From NCBI GenBank assembly GCA_963545485.1, contig CAUUJG010000001.1, forward strand, positions 1 through 64,000: 64,000 nucleotides of DNA, in the 5' to 3' direction. Source of the DNA: CAUTUX01 sp963545485 (GTDB lineage Bacteria; Bacillota; Clostridia; Christensenellales; CAG-917). Position 1 is the first letter of the stretch, and each line of letters starts with the position of its first letter. Below are positions 55,061 to 63,699 of this stretch, in pieces. Under the pieces are notes generated by a model that was given only the letters and a program-made list of their open reading frames with translations, did no database searches and had not been told where the DNA came from. Made by a program: the position numbers and the translations under genes.

Positions 55061-55567
55061 ATGTCTAAGAAAATAGGTAAACGCACAGATCAGAGAATGG
55101 CTCTGTTAACAAATCAGGTATCGGAGTTACTTTGGTATGGTGAAATAAATACAACAGTTGATCGTGCTAAGCAAGTACGAAGTATAGCTGAAAAATTCAT
55201 CACTATGGCAATGAGAACATATAAAGATGAAGTTAAAGTAAAGAAGGAAGTAAAGAATTCAAAGGGTGAAAAGGTTAGCAAATCTTTTGTAAATGATGGA
55301 CCTAAGAAGCTTGCTGTTAGAAGAAGACTTATGGCTGAATTAATTGATATTCAAGAAGTGAAGGGCGAAAAAGAAAAGAAATCTGCTTTTAGGAAGCGTA
55401 TAAAGGATGTTAATCATCCATTGATTGAAAAAATCTTTAAGGAATTAGCACCAAAGTATGCGAAACGAGAGGAAGAACTTAAACAAGGTGGCGGATATAC
55501 AAGTATTATTAGAACTGGTCAAAGAGTAGGTGATGGAGCAAATACTTGTATTTTAAGACTTATCTAA
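55061..55567 (+). CDS. rplQ: 50S ribosomal protein L17 with internal insertion
   Basis: 168 residues against about 120-130 usually. KIGKRTDQRMALLTNQVSELL at the start and a GGGYTSIIRTGQRVGDGA end are L17. Roughly 40 extra, Lys-rich residues lie between about 50 and 125. It is the last gene of the supercluster, followed by a terminator. Confidence 0.96.
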   Translation: MSKKIGKRTDQRMALLTNQVSELLWYGEINTTVDRAKQVRSIAEKFITMAMRTYKDEVKVKKEVKNSKGEKVSKSFVNDGPKKLAVRRRLMAELIDIQEVKGEKEKKSAFRKRIKDVNHPLIEKIFKELAPKYAKREEELKQGGGYTSIIRTGQRVGDGANTCILRLI

Positions 55568-55597
55568 GAGTACATCTAAAAAAATATAATGTATGAA

Positions 55598-55626
55598 TAA
55601 AAAGGATGCGAAAGCATCCTTTTTTT
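55598..55626 (+). terminator. Terminator of the ribosomal supercluster
   Basis: AAAGGATGC, GAAA tetraloop, GCATCCTTT, then a T run. It lies 30 bases after the rplQ stop. Confidence 0.92.
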
Positions 55627-55638
55627 AAGAGTTAAATA

Positions 55639-55878
55639 ATGTTGACAAATGTCTGCGTTGTGAGGGAGGATAAGATTAAAAGAAAACTAGGTAAGAAATG
55701 AAAATAAGAGCATTCACCAAAAGATTTGAAAACGCCAAAGGAAGATGATCACTATGGGGTAAGGATCGTAGGGAAAAAAGTAGTATTGGGAACAAAAAGT
55801 CTATCAAAGAATTTAGAAAAGCATTTGAATAAAAATAAGATTAAGGTTGAAACTATAATTTATTGGCTATATAATTAA
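55639..55878 (+). pseudogene. Possible decayed small gene
   Basis: One frame starts ATG TTG ACA and continues to 55878 (TAA) except for two in-frame stops close together (TGA 55699 and TAA 55705). The second half reads DDHYGVRIVGKKVVLGTKS and looks protein-like. I recognise no family, and no ribosome binding site is present. Apart from this and the promoter at 55847, the 336 bases between rplQ and the lipoprotein hold only the terminator. Confidence 0.25.
55847..55875 (+). promoter_or_regulatory. Promoter for the 55904 lipoprotein
   Basis: TTGAAA (55847-55852), 17 bases, TATAAT (55870-55875), then GGAGGAG before ATG 55904. Near-consensus. Confidence 0.75.
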
Positions 55879-55903
55879 AAAGGATTTGTTGGAGGAGTAT
55901 AAA

Positions 55904-56485
55904 ATGAACAAAAAGAAAATTAGTATTGTAATTTCAACATTGCTTGTATTGGTGATGTCAGTTGCCTTACTTGCTGGGTGTGGGCTAGATATAAATTTTA
56001 GAAAAAAAGTTGAGAAGAAAGGATGGAAGTATTCTGAATCAGGTAGATCTATTGCAGCTTTAGGCGCAGAGGCATCAATAGAAAGTTCAGAAAAAACAGC
56101 AGCTGTAAAAAAAGCGATTGAAAAAACTAAAAAAGCAGCTGAAATATCAAAAACAGTTAATAAGAAAGATTATGCGATTGCGTATTTTGAATTTGATGAT
56201 ATTGGTTCAGCATCAAAATATGCTAAAGCATTAAAAAAATCAGCAAAGATTAGAAGAGATAAAGCAAGATATGAAATGCAAAAAAGAATTGATCAGTTAA
56301 ATAATTTGATGTTAAACAATAGTTCCCTTGTTCCAATGTCAGTTATCGAAGCATATAATAAAGAAAGGAATGAGTTAATGGCGGAATTGAATGACAAAAA
56401 TAATGAAATAATAGTAAAACAGTCAGGAAAAACAGTTTCATTTGGAACAAAAGGTTCATTCAACGCATACAGTAAAAATAAATAA
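55904..56485 (+). CDS. Small lipoprotein of unknown function
   Basis: 193 residues from ATG 55904, set by GGAGGAG upstream. The signal ends with LLAGC (Cys26). The rest is Ala/Lys-rich: two blocks SSEKTAAVKKAIEKTKKAAE and YAKALKKSAKIRRDKARYEM suggest amphipathic helices or coiled coil, with a later NELMAELNDKNNEI helix. No family recognised. It has its own promoter and terminator. Confidence 0.75.
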   Translation: MNKKKISIVISTLLVLVMSVALLAGCGLDINFRKKVEKKGWKYSESGRSIAALGAEASIESSEKTAAVKKAIEKTKKAAEISKTVNKKDYAIAYFEFDDIGSASKYAKALKKSAKIRRDKARYEMQKRIDQLNNLMLNNSSLVPMSVIEAYNKERNELMAELNDKNNEIIVKQSGKTVSFGTKGSFNAYSKNK

Positions 56486-56509
56486 ACTCTTATATATAGT
56501 AATTTTTGA

Positions 56510-56535
56510 AGAGCATCCCCAAAGGATGCTTTTTA
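56510..56535. terminator. Bidirectional terminator
   Basis: AGCATCC, loop CCAAA, GGATGCT, followed by T run on the plus strand; A-rich flank gives a T run on the minus strand too. It separates the lipoprotein from the converging ttcA-like gene. Confidence 0.85.
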
Positions 56536-56539
56536 TTAT

Positions 56540-57259
56540 TTAAGACTCCCAGAGGTTATTCCTTTCAGGATGATAAATGGCACCTAAAATTCTTTCTTTC
56601 GCTTGTGGAAAATCTTTTATGATGGTATCCAGGAGTTCTTTTGTATTCTGACGCATTGTTTTTTTATTATATTTACAGCCGCTACTTAAAATTGGAATTT
56701 CAAGTTTTTTTACAGTGTTTGCAATAGTCTGTTCTTTTATATATATGAAGGGTCTAATTAATGTTATGTCACTCCTTGACATATATGAAATGGGTTGGAA
56801 ACAGGACAATCTACCTTCAAATAATAAAGACATGAGAAATGTTTCAGCGACATCATCAGCATTATGACCAAGTGCCAGTTTTCCACCTCCAAGCTCATTA
56901 ATCTTGTTGTTGAGAGCACCTCTTCTCATTTTTGCACAAAGTGAGCAAGGGCTTGATTCATGTCTAATTTCTATGATTTCTTCAATATCAGTTTTGACGA
57001 TATGTAAAGGTACACCTAGCTTATCTACATATTTTTTAATTGTGTTTAATTCTTTTTTATTTTGTTGTTTAAATCCTAAATCAATATGAATTGCATAAAG
57101 ATTAAAGTTGATATCTTTAAATTTTTGCATAGCATGTAAAGCAATTAAAAGTAACATACTGTCTTTACCGCCGGAAAGACCAACAAAAATATTATCACCG
57201 TTAAGTATCATGCGGTATTTTTCAACAGCTTTACGCATTAAACTTAAGATGTGTTGCAT
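56540..57259 (-). CDS. TtcA/TilS-family PP-loop tRNA-modifying protein
   Basis: 239 residues. The PP-loop SGGKDSMLLL is at 30-39. CSLCAKMRRGALN near 120 and a later SSGCKYNKKT Cys match the TtcA pattern in which cysteines hold an iron-sulfur cluster; LGHNADDVAETFLM is shared by the family. TtcA thiolates cytidine 32 of tRNA in E. coli, but Clostridial relatives may have other targets. It follows fba on the same strand, ten bases after its stop. Confidence 0.85.
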   Translation of the reverse strand: MQHILSLMRKAVEKYRMILNGDNIFVGLSGGKDSMLLLIALHAMQKFKDINFNLYAIHIDLGFKQQNKKELNTIKKYVDKLGVPLHIVKTDIEEIIEIRHESSPCSLCAKMRRGALNNKINELGGGKLALGHNADDVAETFLMSLLFEGRLSCFQPISYMSRSDITLIRPFIYIKEQTIANTVKKLEIPILSSGCKYNKKTMRQNTKELLDTIIKDFPQAKERILGAIYHPERNNLWES

Positions 57260-57269
57260 TTAATTTAGA

Positions 57270-58199
57270 TTATGCTTTTCCGTTGCAACCTAAAACGTTA
57301 ATAATTTTATGTTTTACAAGTGCCTTTACAGCTTCACGTGCAGGTCCCATATATTGTCTAGGATCGAAATGTGATGGATTTGTTGCTAAATGTTCACGAA
57401 GGGCTGCTGTTACGGCAAGTCTTAAATCGCTGTCAATATTTATTTTACATACAGCACGTCTTGCAGCTTCTCTTAACATGTCTTCAGGAACACCCTGAGC
57501 ACCAGGCATACTGCCTCCGAAGTGATTAATTTTTTCAACTAGATGTTGTGGTACAGAAGAAGCCCCGTGTAAAACAATAGGGAATTCAGGAAGTCTTTTT
57601 GCGACTTCATCTAATATATCAAAACGAAGTTTTGGTTGACCTTTAAATTTGAATGCTCCATGAGATGTCCCAATTGCAATTGCTAAAGAGTCGACTCCTG
57701 TTTTATCTACGAATTCTTGAACTTGATCAGGGTCTGTGTATGAAGCATCTTTTGCAGCTACCTTAACATCATCTTCTACACCAGCAAGCTTGCCAAGTTC
57801 TGCTTCAACTACAACGCCGTGGTCATGTGCATATTCAACGACCTGTTTTGTAATTTTTATATTTTCTGCAAATGGATGAGCACTTGCATCAATCATGACG
57901 GAAGTAAAACCATTTTCTATGCAACTTTTACAAAGATCAAAACAATCACCATGATCAAGATGCAAAGCGATAGGAAGACCGCTTACTTCTACAGCAGCTT
58001 CAACCATTTTTCTTAAGTAAACAGGATTTGCATATTTTCTTGCACCAGCTGATACTTGAAGAATAAGAGGAGCTTTTTCCTCTGTCGCTGCTTCAACAAT
58101 ACCTTGAATTATTTCCATGTTATTTACATTGAAAGCACCAATCGCATAATTTTCTTTATAAGCTTTTTTAAACATTTCACTTGTTGTAACTAATGGCAT
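57270..58199 (-). CDS. fba: Fructose-bisphosphate aldolase, class II
   Basis: 309 residues; cleaves fructose-1,6-bisphosphate in glycolysis. Zinc and catalytic residues are in ALHLDHGDC (Asp and His), VEAELGKLAG (Glu), AIGTSHGAFKF (His) and VLHGASSVP (His). AGGAGGT (GGAGGTAAAT) precedes the start on the minus strand. Confidence 0.96.
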   Translation of the reverse strand: MPLVTTSEMFKKAYKENYAIGAFNVNNMEIIQGIVEAATEEKAPLILQVSAGARKYANPVYLRKMVEAAVEVSGLPIALHLDHGDCFDLCKSCIENGFTSVMIDASAHPFAENIKITKQVVEYAHDHGVVVEAELGKLAGVEDDVKVAAKDASYTDPDQVQEFVDKTGVDSLAIAIGTSHGAFKFKGQPKLRFDILDEVAKRLPEFPIVLHGASSVPQHLVEKINHFGGSMPGAQGVPEDMLREAARRAVCKINIDSDLRLAVTAALREHLATNPSHFDPRQYMGPAREAVKALVKHKIINVLGCNGKA

Positions 58200-58226
58200 T
58201 ATTTACCTCCAAAACCAATATATTAA

Positions 58227-58255
58227 AGTATACAACAGCGATTGTTAAAAAACAA
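58227..58255 (-). promoter_or_regulatory. fba promoter
   Basis: On the minus strand: TTGTTT (58255-58250), 17 bases, TATACT (58232-58227), about 28 bases before the start codon. Confidence 0.55.
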
Positions 58256-58427
58256 AAAAGCACATACTCTTATGGAGGTGAAAAGTAGAAAAACAGCTTT
58301 GTTTTTAGTTATTTATTACTCTTCCGACAAAATTATAAGAGAGGAGTCTAAAAAGAAATTAGTAAATATAGCTGAAATATAGGGAATGTGGTAAAGTGAA
58401 ATTAAAACATGGAAGGAATATAAAATT

Positions 58428-59045
58428 ATGGTATATGCATATGAGGAAAAATTTATAACACCGATAGCAGAAATACTAGGTGAAATTTTTCAAAAGGCAG
58501 CCTGTATTGAAGGTTTTGAGATTAATAAATTTGCTCAGGAATTTGCCAAATCAGAAATTGCACACGCAATTGAGTATGGCAATGTAGAATACCTTATGTC
58601 TGAAAAAATAGGTGAAGACATAACGAATCTAATATGTTCAGAATCTGAATTTGATATTGAAGATGTGGATAAATCAAATGTTCAAGAGTATTGGGTAGGA
58701 TATATTTTGGTGTATATACAGAGAGCAGTACGAAGAAGTTTTAAAGAAATTTTTGCATTGTACTCATGTAATAGATTGCTAAATGATTATGATGTGTATA
58801 ATGCAATGAATCCTCTTGAAATTGTAAAAAAGATAAAACAATATATTTCTGTAGGGAATAAGCTTAAACAGTTTCGGGAGAGAGGAAAGATGAATCAGTT
58901 AGAACTTTCAAACAAAAGCAATGTTACAGTGAAAAATATTAAGGCATATGAAGATGGAACTGTTGATATTTCCAAAGCCCAAGGAGACACATTGTTTAGA
59001 TTATCTAGAGCACTAGGTTGCACAATAGAGGAATTACTTATATAG
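58428..59045 (+). CDS. XRE-family HTH protein
   Basis: 205 residues. The C-terminal 60 residues are a Cro/C1-type helix-turn-helix (KQFRERGKMNQLELSNKSNVTVKNIKAYE, ending SRALGCTIEELL). The N-terminal 140 are an acidic, mainly helical domain I do not recognise. GGAAGG precedes the ATG. Probably a transcription regulator; targets unknown. It is a separate unit from holA. Confidence 0.75.
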   Translation: MVYAYEEKFITPIAEILGEIFQKAACIEGFEINKFAQEFAKSEIAHAIEYGNVEYLMSEKIGEDITNLICSESEFDIEDVDKSNVQEYWVGYILVYIQRAVRRSFKEIFALYSCNRLLNDYDVYNAMNPLEIVKKIKQYISVGNKLKQFRERGKMNQLELSNKSNVTVKNIKAYEDGTVDISKAQGDTLFRLSRALGCTIEELLI

Positions 59046-59061
59046 AGTCAGTCGTATCTTT

Positions 59062-59090
59062 AAGACAATAAAAAGTAAATAATATATAAT
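59062..59090 (+). promoter_or_regulatory. holA promoter placed for a leaderless transcript
   Basis: AAGACA (59062-59067), 17 bases, TATAAT (59085-59090), then seven bases to ATG 59098. No ribosome binding site lies upstream of the ATG. This is the same geometry as at 9726-9762. Confidence 0.55.
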
Positions 59091-59097
59091 AACATAT

Positions 59098-60069
59098 ATG
59101 AATTTTGATGACTTTAGAGAACTGATGCTGAAAGTTAAAAATGGTGATGCATGTCCATCATTAGTTATAATTTTCACGAGTGAACCATACATCAGTTCTT
59201 TGTCGAAAAAAATAATTAAAAACGTAATAGACTCGAAGCAGATCGAAATGGACTATGTCTCTATGTATGGGAAAGAAAGTCTATCAGAATTAATCGAATA
59301 TGCAAAAATGCCTTCATTTTTTGGCACTCATAAGTATCTTGTATGTACCATGGATGATAAGGCGGACGGCTATACTGAAGTGCTTTTAAATAAATATGCG
59401 GATGAGAAAATAGAAGATGCCTCATTGATAGTTATTACAGCTCCAGAAAATAGTGTTGTTTTGGGAAAAGTTAAAAATGCAGTGAACATAAAAGCGATAT
59501 TTGATGATGATATGTTAAACAATGAAGTAAATGCCATAATTAAAAAAGATGGAATTACAGATATAGATTATAGAGCAAAAAGCCTACTTTTTGAAAAATG
59601 TGCCAAATCTTTATCTTTAATCAATATGGAAATACAGAAAATAGCGGCATTTAAAGAGAGTAGGATAACAGAAGATATTATATCTGAACTAGTGCCAAGC
59701 AATATGGAATACAAAATGTATGAACTTACACAGGCACTTGTGAAAAAAAATTATCAAAAGACATTTGAAATTCTGCGTGAATTAATTAGCAGTGGGTCTA
59801 AACCGATGGATTTGCTTAGTGTAATTCATAAATATTATCGACAAATGTTGCATGTATCTATTAATAAGAATATGGATAACGAGGAACTTGCAGCATTGCT
59901 TGGAATTAGTCCGGGAGCGGTATTTTATGTAAAGAAATCTGCAGACGGGTATGGGCAAAAACAGTTAAAGGAAATTGTAGATTATATGTATGATTTGCAA
60001 TATAAAGTAGTGAGCGGACAACGAAGTGTTGAATTAATTTTGGATTCCGCAATAGCAAAATTAATATAG
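59098..60069 (+). CDS. holA: DNA polymerase III delta subunit
   Basis: 323 residues, typical of HolA, which opens the beta clamp. LVIIFTSEPYISSLSKKIIKNVI at the start, MPSFFGTHKYLVC, the domain II-III KIAAFKESRITEDIISELVPSN and the C-terminal FYVKKSADGYGQKQL are the family pattern. No Shine-Dalgarno; the promoter spacing suggests leaderless translation. It heads a run with cdaA, DUF1015 and aspartate kinase. Confidence 0.92.
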   Translation: MNFDDFRELMLKVKNGDACPSLVIIFTSEPYISSLSKKIIKNVIDSKQIEMDYVSMYGKESLSELIEYAKMPSFFGTHKYLVCTMDDKADGYTEVLLNKYADEKIEDASLIVITAPENSVVLGKVKNAVNIKAIFDDDMLNNEVNAIIKKDGITDIDYRAKSLLFEKCAKSLSLINMEIQKIAAFKESRITEDIISELVPSNMEYKMYELTQALVKKNYQKTFEILRELISSGSKPMDLLSVIHKYYRQMLHVSINKNMDNEELAALLGISPGAVFYVKKSADGYGQKQLKEIVDYMYDLQYKVVSGQRSVELILDSAIAKLI

Positions 60070-60081
60070 GGGTGTTATTAA

Positions 60082-60933
60082 ATGGGAAATTTTAGTGCAT
60101 TTTTTAAAAGTATAGATTATTTTTTTGTAATAGATATACTTGTTTTTCTTTTTGCATTTATAGTAATGATTATTTTCTTTGTTCTTAAAAGGAACATAAA
60201 AATACCGCTTTTCTTAACTGCACTATTTACTATAGAACTTGCTTTACACATAGGAGCTGGATTTAGAGATAGTGATAAGCATAAGACTCTACTGATTGCA
60301 AAATATGTAATGCATTATTTTAATATTTTTGTTCTAATTGGATTTTGTGTTACATATCAAAGCGATTTAAAAGATCTCACACAAAGAATATTTGCGAACA
60401 AAAAACATAAAGGTAAGAGTAAATTCTCAACAGATGAACTTTTTGATGCAACCGAGAATATTCTTACAGCATGTCAAAATATGGCAAAGCAGGATATTGG
60501 TGCGATTATAATAATAGAAAATGAAGGTGATGAACTTAATAAGTCTATTATAGAAAGTGGTGTGTATCTTGATGCAAAAATATCATCAGGATTATTGGAA
60601 AGTATATTTAATACAAAGGCACCGCTTCATGATGGGGCTGTAGTTGTGAAGGGCGACAGGGTGGTCGCAGCAGGATGTTTCCTTTCATTAACAGAAAAAG
60701 AAAATCTTAGTAAAGAACTTGGGACTAGACATAGGGCAGCGATCGGAGTCACAGAACAGACAGATGTGCTTGCAATTGTTGTAAGTGAGGAAACTGGAAT
60801 TATTTCAGTTGTAAGAAATGGAAATATTAGAAGATATATAACGATGGAAGTATTGAAGGGAGAAATTGAAAAATCATATGGTATAGTTCAAGCAGATACA
60901 ACAGTAGAAAATTTGAGGAACTATATACAATGA
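60082..60933 (+). CDS. cdaA: Diadenylate cyclase, CdaA-like
   Basis: 283 residues. Three N-terminal membrane segments (about 14-36, 40-60, 73-92) precede the DAC domain; the catalytic DGA is 184-186 (LHDGAVVV) and RHR is 216-218 (LGTRHRAA). It makes c-di-AMP, which controls potassium and cell-wall balance. The usual IIFQPELRRAL segment after helix 3 is divergent here (YQSDLKDL). The usual partners cdaR and glmM do not follow; DUF1015 overlaps by four bases. Confidence 0.93.
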   Translation: MGNFSAFFKSIDYFFVIDILVFLFAFIVMIIFFVLKRNIKIPLFLTALFTIELALHIGAGFRDSDKHKTLLIAKYVMHYFNIFVLIGFCVTYQSDLKDLTQRIFANKKHKGKSKFSTDELFDATENILTACQNMAKQDIGAIIIIENEGDELNKSIIESGVYLDAKISSGLLESIFNTKAPLHDGAVVVKGDRVVAAGCFLSLTEKENLSKELGTRHRAAIGVTEQTDVLAIVVSEETGIISVVRNGNIRRYITMEVLKGEIEKSYGIVQADTTVENLRNYIQ

Positions 60934-62165
60934 TATTGGATTGTTCTGAAATTTTTATACCAAAAGAAGATATTGACTACACAAAGTGGGCAGTTGTTTC
61001 GTGCGATCAGTTTTCTTCAAATATTGAGTATTGGAAATCTTTAAAAAAAGAAGTTGGGGACGCTCCAAGCACGCTTAAACTTATTATTCCAGAAGTGTAT
61101 TTAAAAACGGATTGCGAAGAAAGAAATATTTCAAAAATACATCACACAATGGAATTATATTGCCAGACTGATATTTTTAGAATATTGAAAGATACCGCAG
61201 TGTTGGTTGAACGAGAAATGCGTACAGGAGTAAAAAGATATGGTATCGTATGTGCGATAGATTTGGATGAATATTCCTATAAAAAAACTGATAAAAAGCA
61301 AATAAGATCAACGGAAGCTATAGTAGAAGAAAGGATAGCTCCTAGGGTTGCTGTAAGGATGCAAGCTCCAATTGAATTACCACATATAATAATATTTGCA
61401 GATGATGCAAAAGGTGTATTTATAGATTCAATTGTAAAAGATATAGAAGAGCTAGAAAAATTGTATGACTTTGAAGCCAATAAAGGTGGAAGAAGGATTA
61501 GAGGATTTGCTGTGCCGAAGCAGGTACTTGTTGAAAAATACAGAGAATATGAAAAACATATGAATAGCATCTATCCTAATGAAAACATTAGATTTTTAGT
61601 TGGAGATGGAAATCATTCATTAGTTACGGCAAAAAGATGTTGGGATGAAATAAAGAAGACATTAAAGGAAAGTGAATTAAAAACTCATCCAGCAAGATAT
61701 GCTTTGTGTGAAATTGAGAATATCCATTCTATAGCAAATAAATTTGAGCCAATATATAGAAAAGTATTTAATGTTAAACATGCCGAGTTTATAGAGTTAT
61801 TTAAGAAGCAATTGTCCATATTGGGTAACAAAAAAATTCAAAATACACTGAAATTTGTTGTAGGGGATACTACTTACATAATAAACACAGGATTATCATC
61901 TATAGAAATGATTGGTGAAACGGATAATGTGATAGAAAAATATATACAGGCACATAGTGAAAGTACTGTTGAATATGTTCACGGAGAGGACGAATTATTG
62001 CATGGATTAGATGATAAAACGGCAGCGATTTACATGCCGGAATTTGATAAAAATGAATTATTTCCATATTGTATTGAAAATGGGAATTTACCCAAAAAAT
62101 CATTTTCAATCGGTAATGCGGAAGAAAAGAGATACTATATTGAGGCAAAGAGGATAACAAAATGA
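60930..62165 (+). CDS. DUF1015 family protein
   Basis: 411 residues. The family pattern is present: KWAVVSCDQFSSNIEYWKSL near the start and LVGDGNHSLVTAKRCWDE (the GDGNHR-like motif) near 225. An archaeal DUF1015 relative (SerK) is a free-serine kinase, but the Clostridial members are untested. It overlaps both neighbours, cdaA and the aspartate kinase, by four bases each. Confidence 0.8.
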   Translation: MILDCSEIFIPKEDIDYTKWAVVSCDQFSSNIEYWKSLKKEVGDAPSTLKLIIPEVYLKTDCEERNISKIHHTMELYCQTDIFRILKDTAVLVEREMRTGVKRYGIVCAIDLDEYSYKKTDKKQIRSTEAIVEERIAPRVAVRMQAPIELPHIIIFADDAKGVFIDSIVKDIEELEKLYDFEANKGGRRIRGFAVPKQVLVEKYREYEKHMNSIYPNENIRFLVGDGNHSLVTAKRCWDEIKKTLKESELKTHPARYALCEIENIHSIANKFEPIYRKVFNVKHAEFIELFKKQLSILGNKKIQNTLKFVVGDTTYIINTGLSSIEMIGETDNVIEKYIQAHSESTVEYVHGEDELLHGLDDKTAAIYMPEFDKNELFPYCIENGNLPKKSFSIGNAEEKRYYIEAKRITK

Positions 62166-63469
62166 AAGTTTGTAAGTTTGGTGGGACATCAATGGCGAAT
62201 GCCAATACGATTGAGAAAGTGGTTGAGATTATTAGTGCAGATAAAGATCGAAGATACATAATAGTTTCTGCCCCAGGGAAAAGAGATAAAAGTGATACAA
62301 AAATAACAGATTTATTGTATCAATGTTTTGATGAACTTGAGAGTAAAGGGAATTGTGATAAAGCATTTGGAATAGTTGAAGAAAGGTTTAAATCTATCAT
62401 TCAAGGGCTAGATATTGAATTTGATATTTCTAAAATACTAAAAGAGATAAAGAAAGACTTTGAGAAAAATAGGTCTAAAGATTACATTGCATCAAGAGGT
62501 GAATATGTAAGTGCAATGATTTTGGCAAAAAAATTAAACTATGATTTTGTTGATGCCGCTGAAATGATTAAATTCAATGAAGATAAAGAGTTGCAATTGG
62601 AATATTCATTTGACCTTATAGCACAGAGGTTAAAGAAAAGTCGTAATGCGGTTATCCCAGGATTTTATGGTTCATTGCCATCTGGTGAAGCTAAAACCTT
62701 TTCAAGAGGAGGTTCAGATATAACCGGAGCTATTATTGCTAGAGCGGTATCATCAGAATTGTATGAAAATTGGACTGATGTAGATGGATTTCTTACGGCA
62801 GATCCAAGAATAGTTGATGATCCAAAGCTAATTTCATATTTAAGTTATAAGGAACTTAGAGAGTTGGCATATATGGGTGCAGAGGTTCTTCATCCAGAAT
62901 CGATATTTCCAGTTCGTAGTGTTGGGATACCGATCAATATTAAAAACACTTTTAATCCGGGACACTGCGGAACAATGATTGTTGCTGCAAAAAATTTGCC
63001 GAAGCAACAGAATGTAATAACGGGTATTTCAGGAAGAAAAGGGTTTACAATCATTAATATTGAAAAAGATATGATGAATGCTGAAATAGGGTTTGCTAGG
63101 AGAGTATTATCCGTTTTAGAAGAGGAACATATTTCTTTTGAACATATGCCATCGGGAATAGATACATTATCAGTCGTTATAAGAGACGAACACATAAATG
63201 GTAAGATGCAAAAAGTGATTTCAAAAATAAATGGGATAACAAACGCTGATAATATAGACATTCATAGTGGACTTTCGTTAATTGCAACAGTTGGACATAA
63301 TATGGCATCAAGACAGGGAACAGCAGCAAAAGTATTTGAGGCATTAGCAAATAAAAATATAAATGTAAGAATGATAGATCAAGGATCAAGTGAGTTGAAT
63401 ATTATAGTTGGGGTAGATACTTTCGACTATGAAAAAGCTATTTGTGCGATATATGATGCATTTAATTAA
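62162..63469 (+). CDS. lysC: Aspartate kinase
   Basis: 435 residues; first step from aspartate to lysine, threonine and methionine. VCKFGGTSMANA at the start, SRGGSDITGAIIARA and the WTDVDGFLTADPR substrate loop identify the catalytic domain. The C-terminal 150 residues hold two ACT domains (TIINIEKDMMN..., LSLIATVGHNM), so feedback inhibition is expected. thrC of the same pathway is at 33628. No lysine riboswitch is possible upstream because the gene overlaps DUF1015. The isozyme (lysC or another) is not certain. Confidence 0.9.
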   Translation: MKVCKFGGTSMANANTIEKVVEIISADKDRRYIIVSAPGKRDKSDTKITDLLYQCFDELESKGNCDKAFGIVEERFKSIIQGLDIEFDISKILKEIKKDFEKNRSKDYIASRGEYVSAMILAKKLNYDFVDAAEMIKFNEDKELQLEYSFDLIAQRLKKSRNAVIPGFYGSLPSGEAKTFSRGGSDITGAIIARAVSSELYENWTDVDGFLTADPRIVDDPKLISYLSYKELRELAYMGAEVLHPESIFPVRSVGIPINIKNTFNPGHCGTMIVAAKNLPKQQNVITGISGRKGFTIINIEKDMMNAEIGFARRVLSVLEEEHISFEHMPSGIDTLSVVIRDEHINGKMQKVISKINGITNADNIDIHSGLSLIATVGHNMASRQGTAAKVFEALANKNINVRMIDQGSSELNIIVGVDTFDYEKAICAIYDAFN

Positions 63470-63599
63470 TGTTGACTGACCTACGAATCTTTTAAAACAT
63501 ATCACTATATCATTTAGAGAATATTTCATAATTTAGTTGTTAAACAATCGGAGAGAATAATTTTTGATTTTGAGAAATTATATTTGTAATTATATCTAA

Positions 63600-63620
63600 T
63601 TTTTATTCATCGAATAAAAA
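63600..63620. repeat. Perfect 9-base palindrome upstream of the AAA ATPase
   Basis: TTTTTATTC, loop ATC, GAATAAAAA. The right arm matches the GAATAAAAA core of the direct repeats that follow. Confidence 0.7.
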
Positions 63621-63689
63621 TGCAAAAAACAGGAATAAAAACATGCAAAAAATAGGAATAAATATCGACAAAAACTAGGAATTATGTTA
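63621..63689. repeat. Three tandem 23-base repeats
   Basis: Units begin at 63621, 63644 and 63667, sharing GCAAAAAA(C/T)AGGAATAAA; AGGAAT recurs at exactly 23-base steps (63631, 63654, 63677). The third copy is the most diverged. They end eleven bases before ATG 63700, so they are probably a regulatory target. Confidence 0.7.
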
Positions 63690-63699
63690 GTTTTAGAGA

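Noticed and set aside
55642..55676. TTGACA promoter after the rplQ terminator
   Set aside because: The nearest -10-like TAAGAT is 23 bases away; the good promoter is at 55847.
58272..58382. 36-codon frame between fba and the XRE gene
   Set aside because: No usable ribosome binding site or recognisable protein; it lies behind the fba promoter on the opposite strand.
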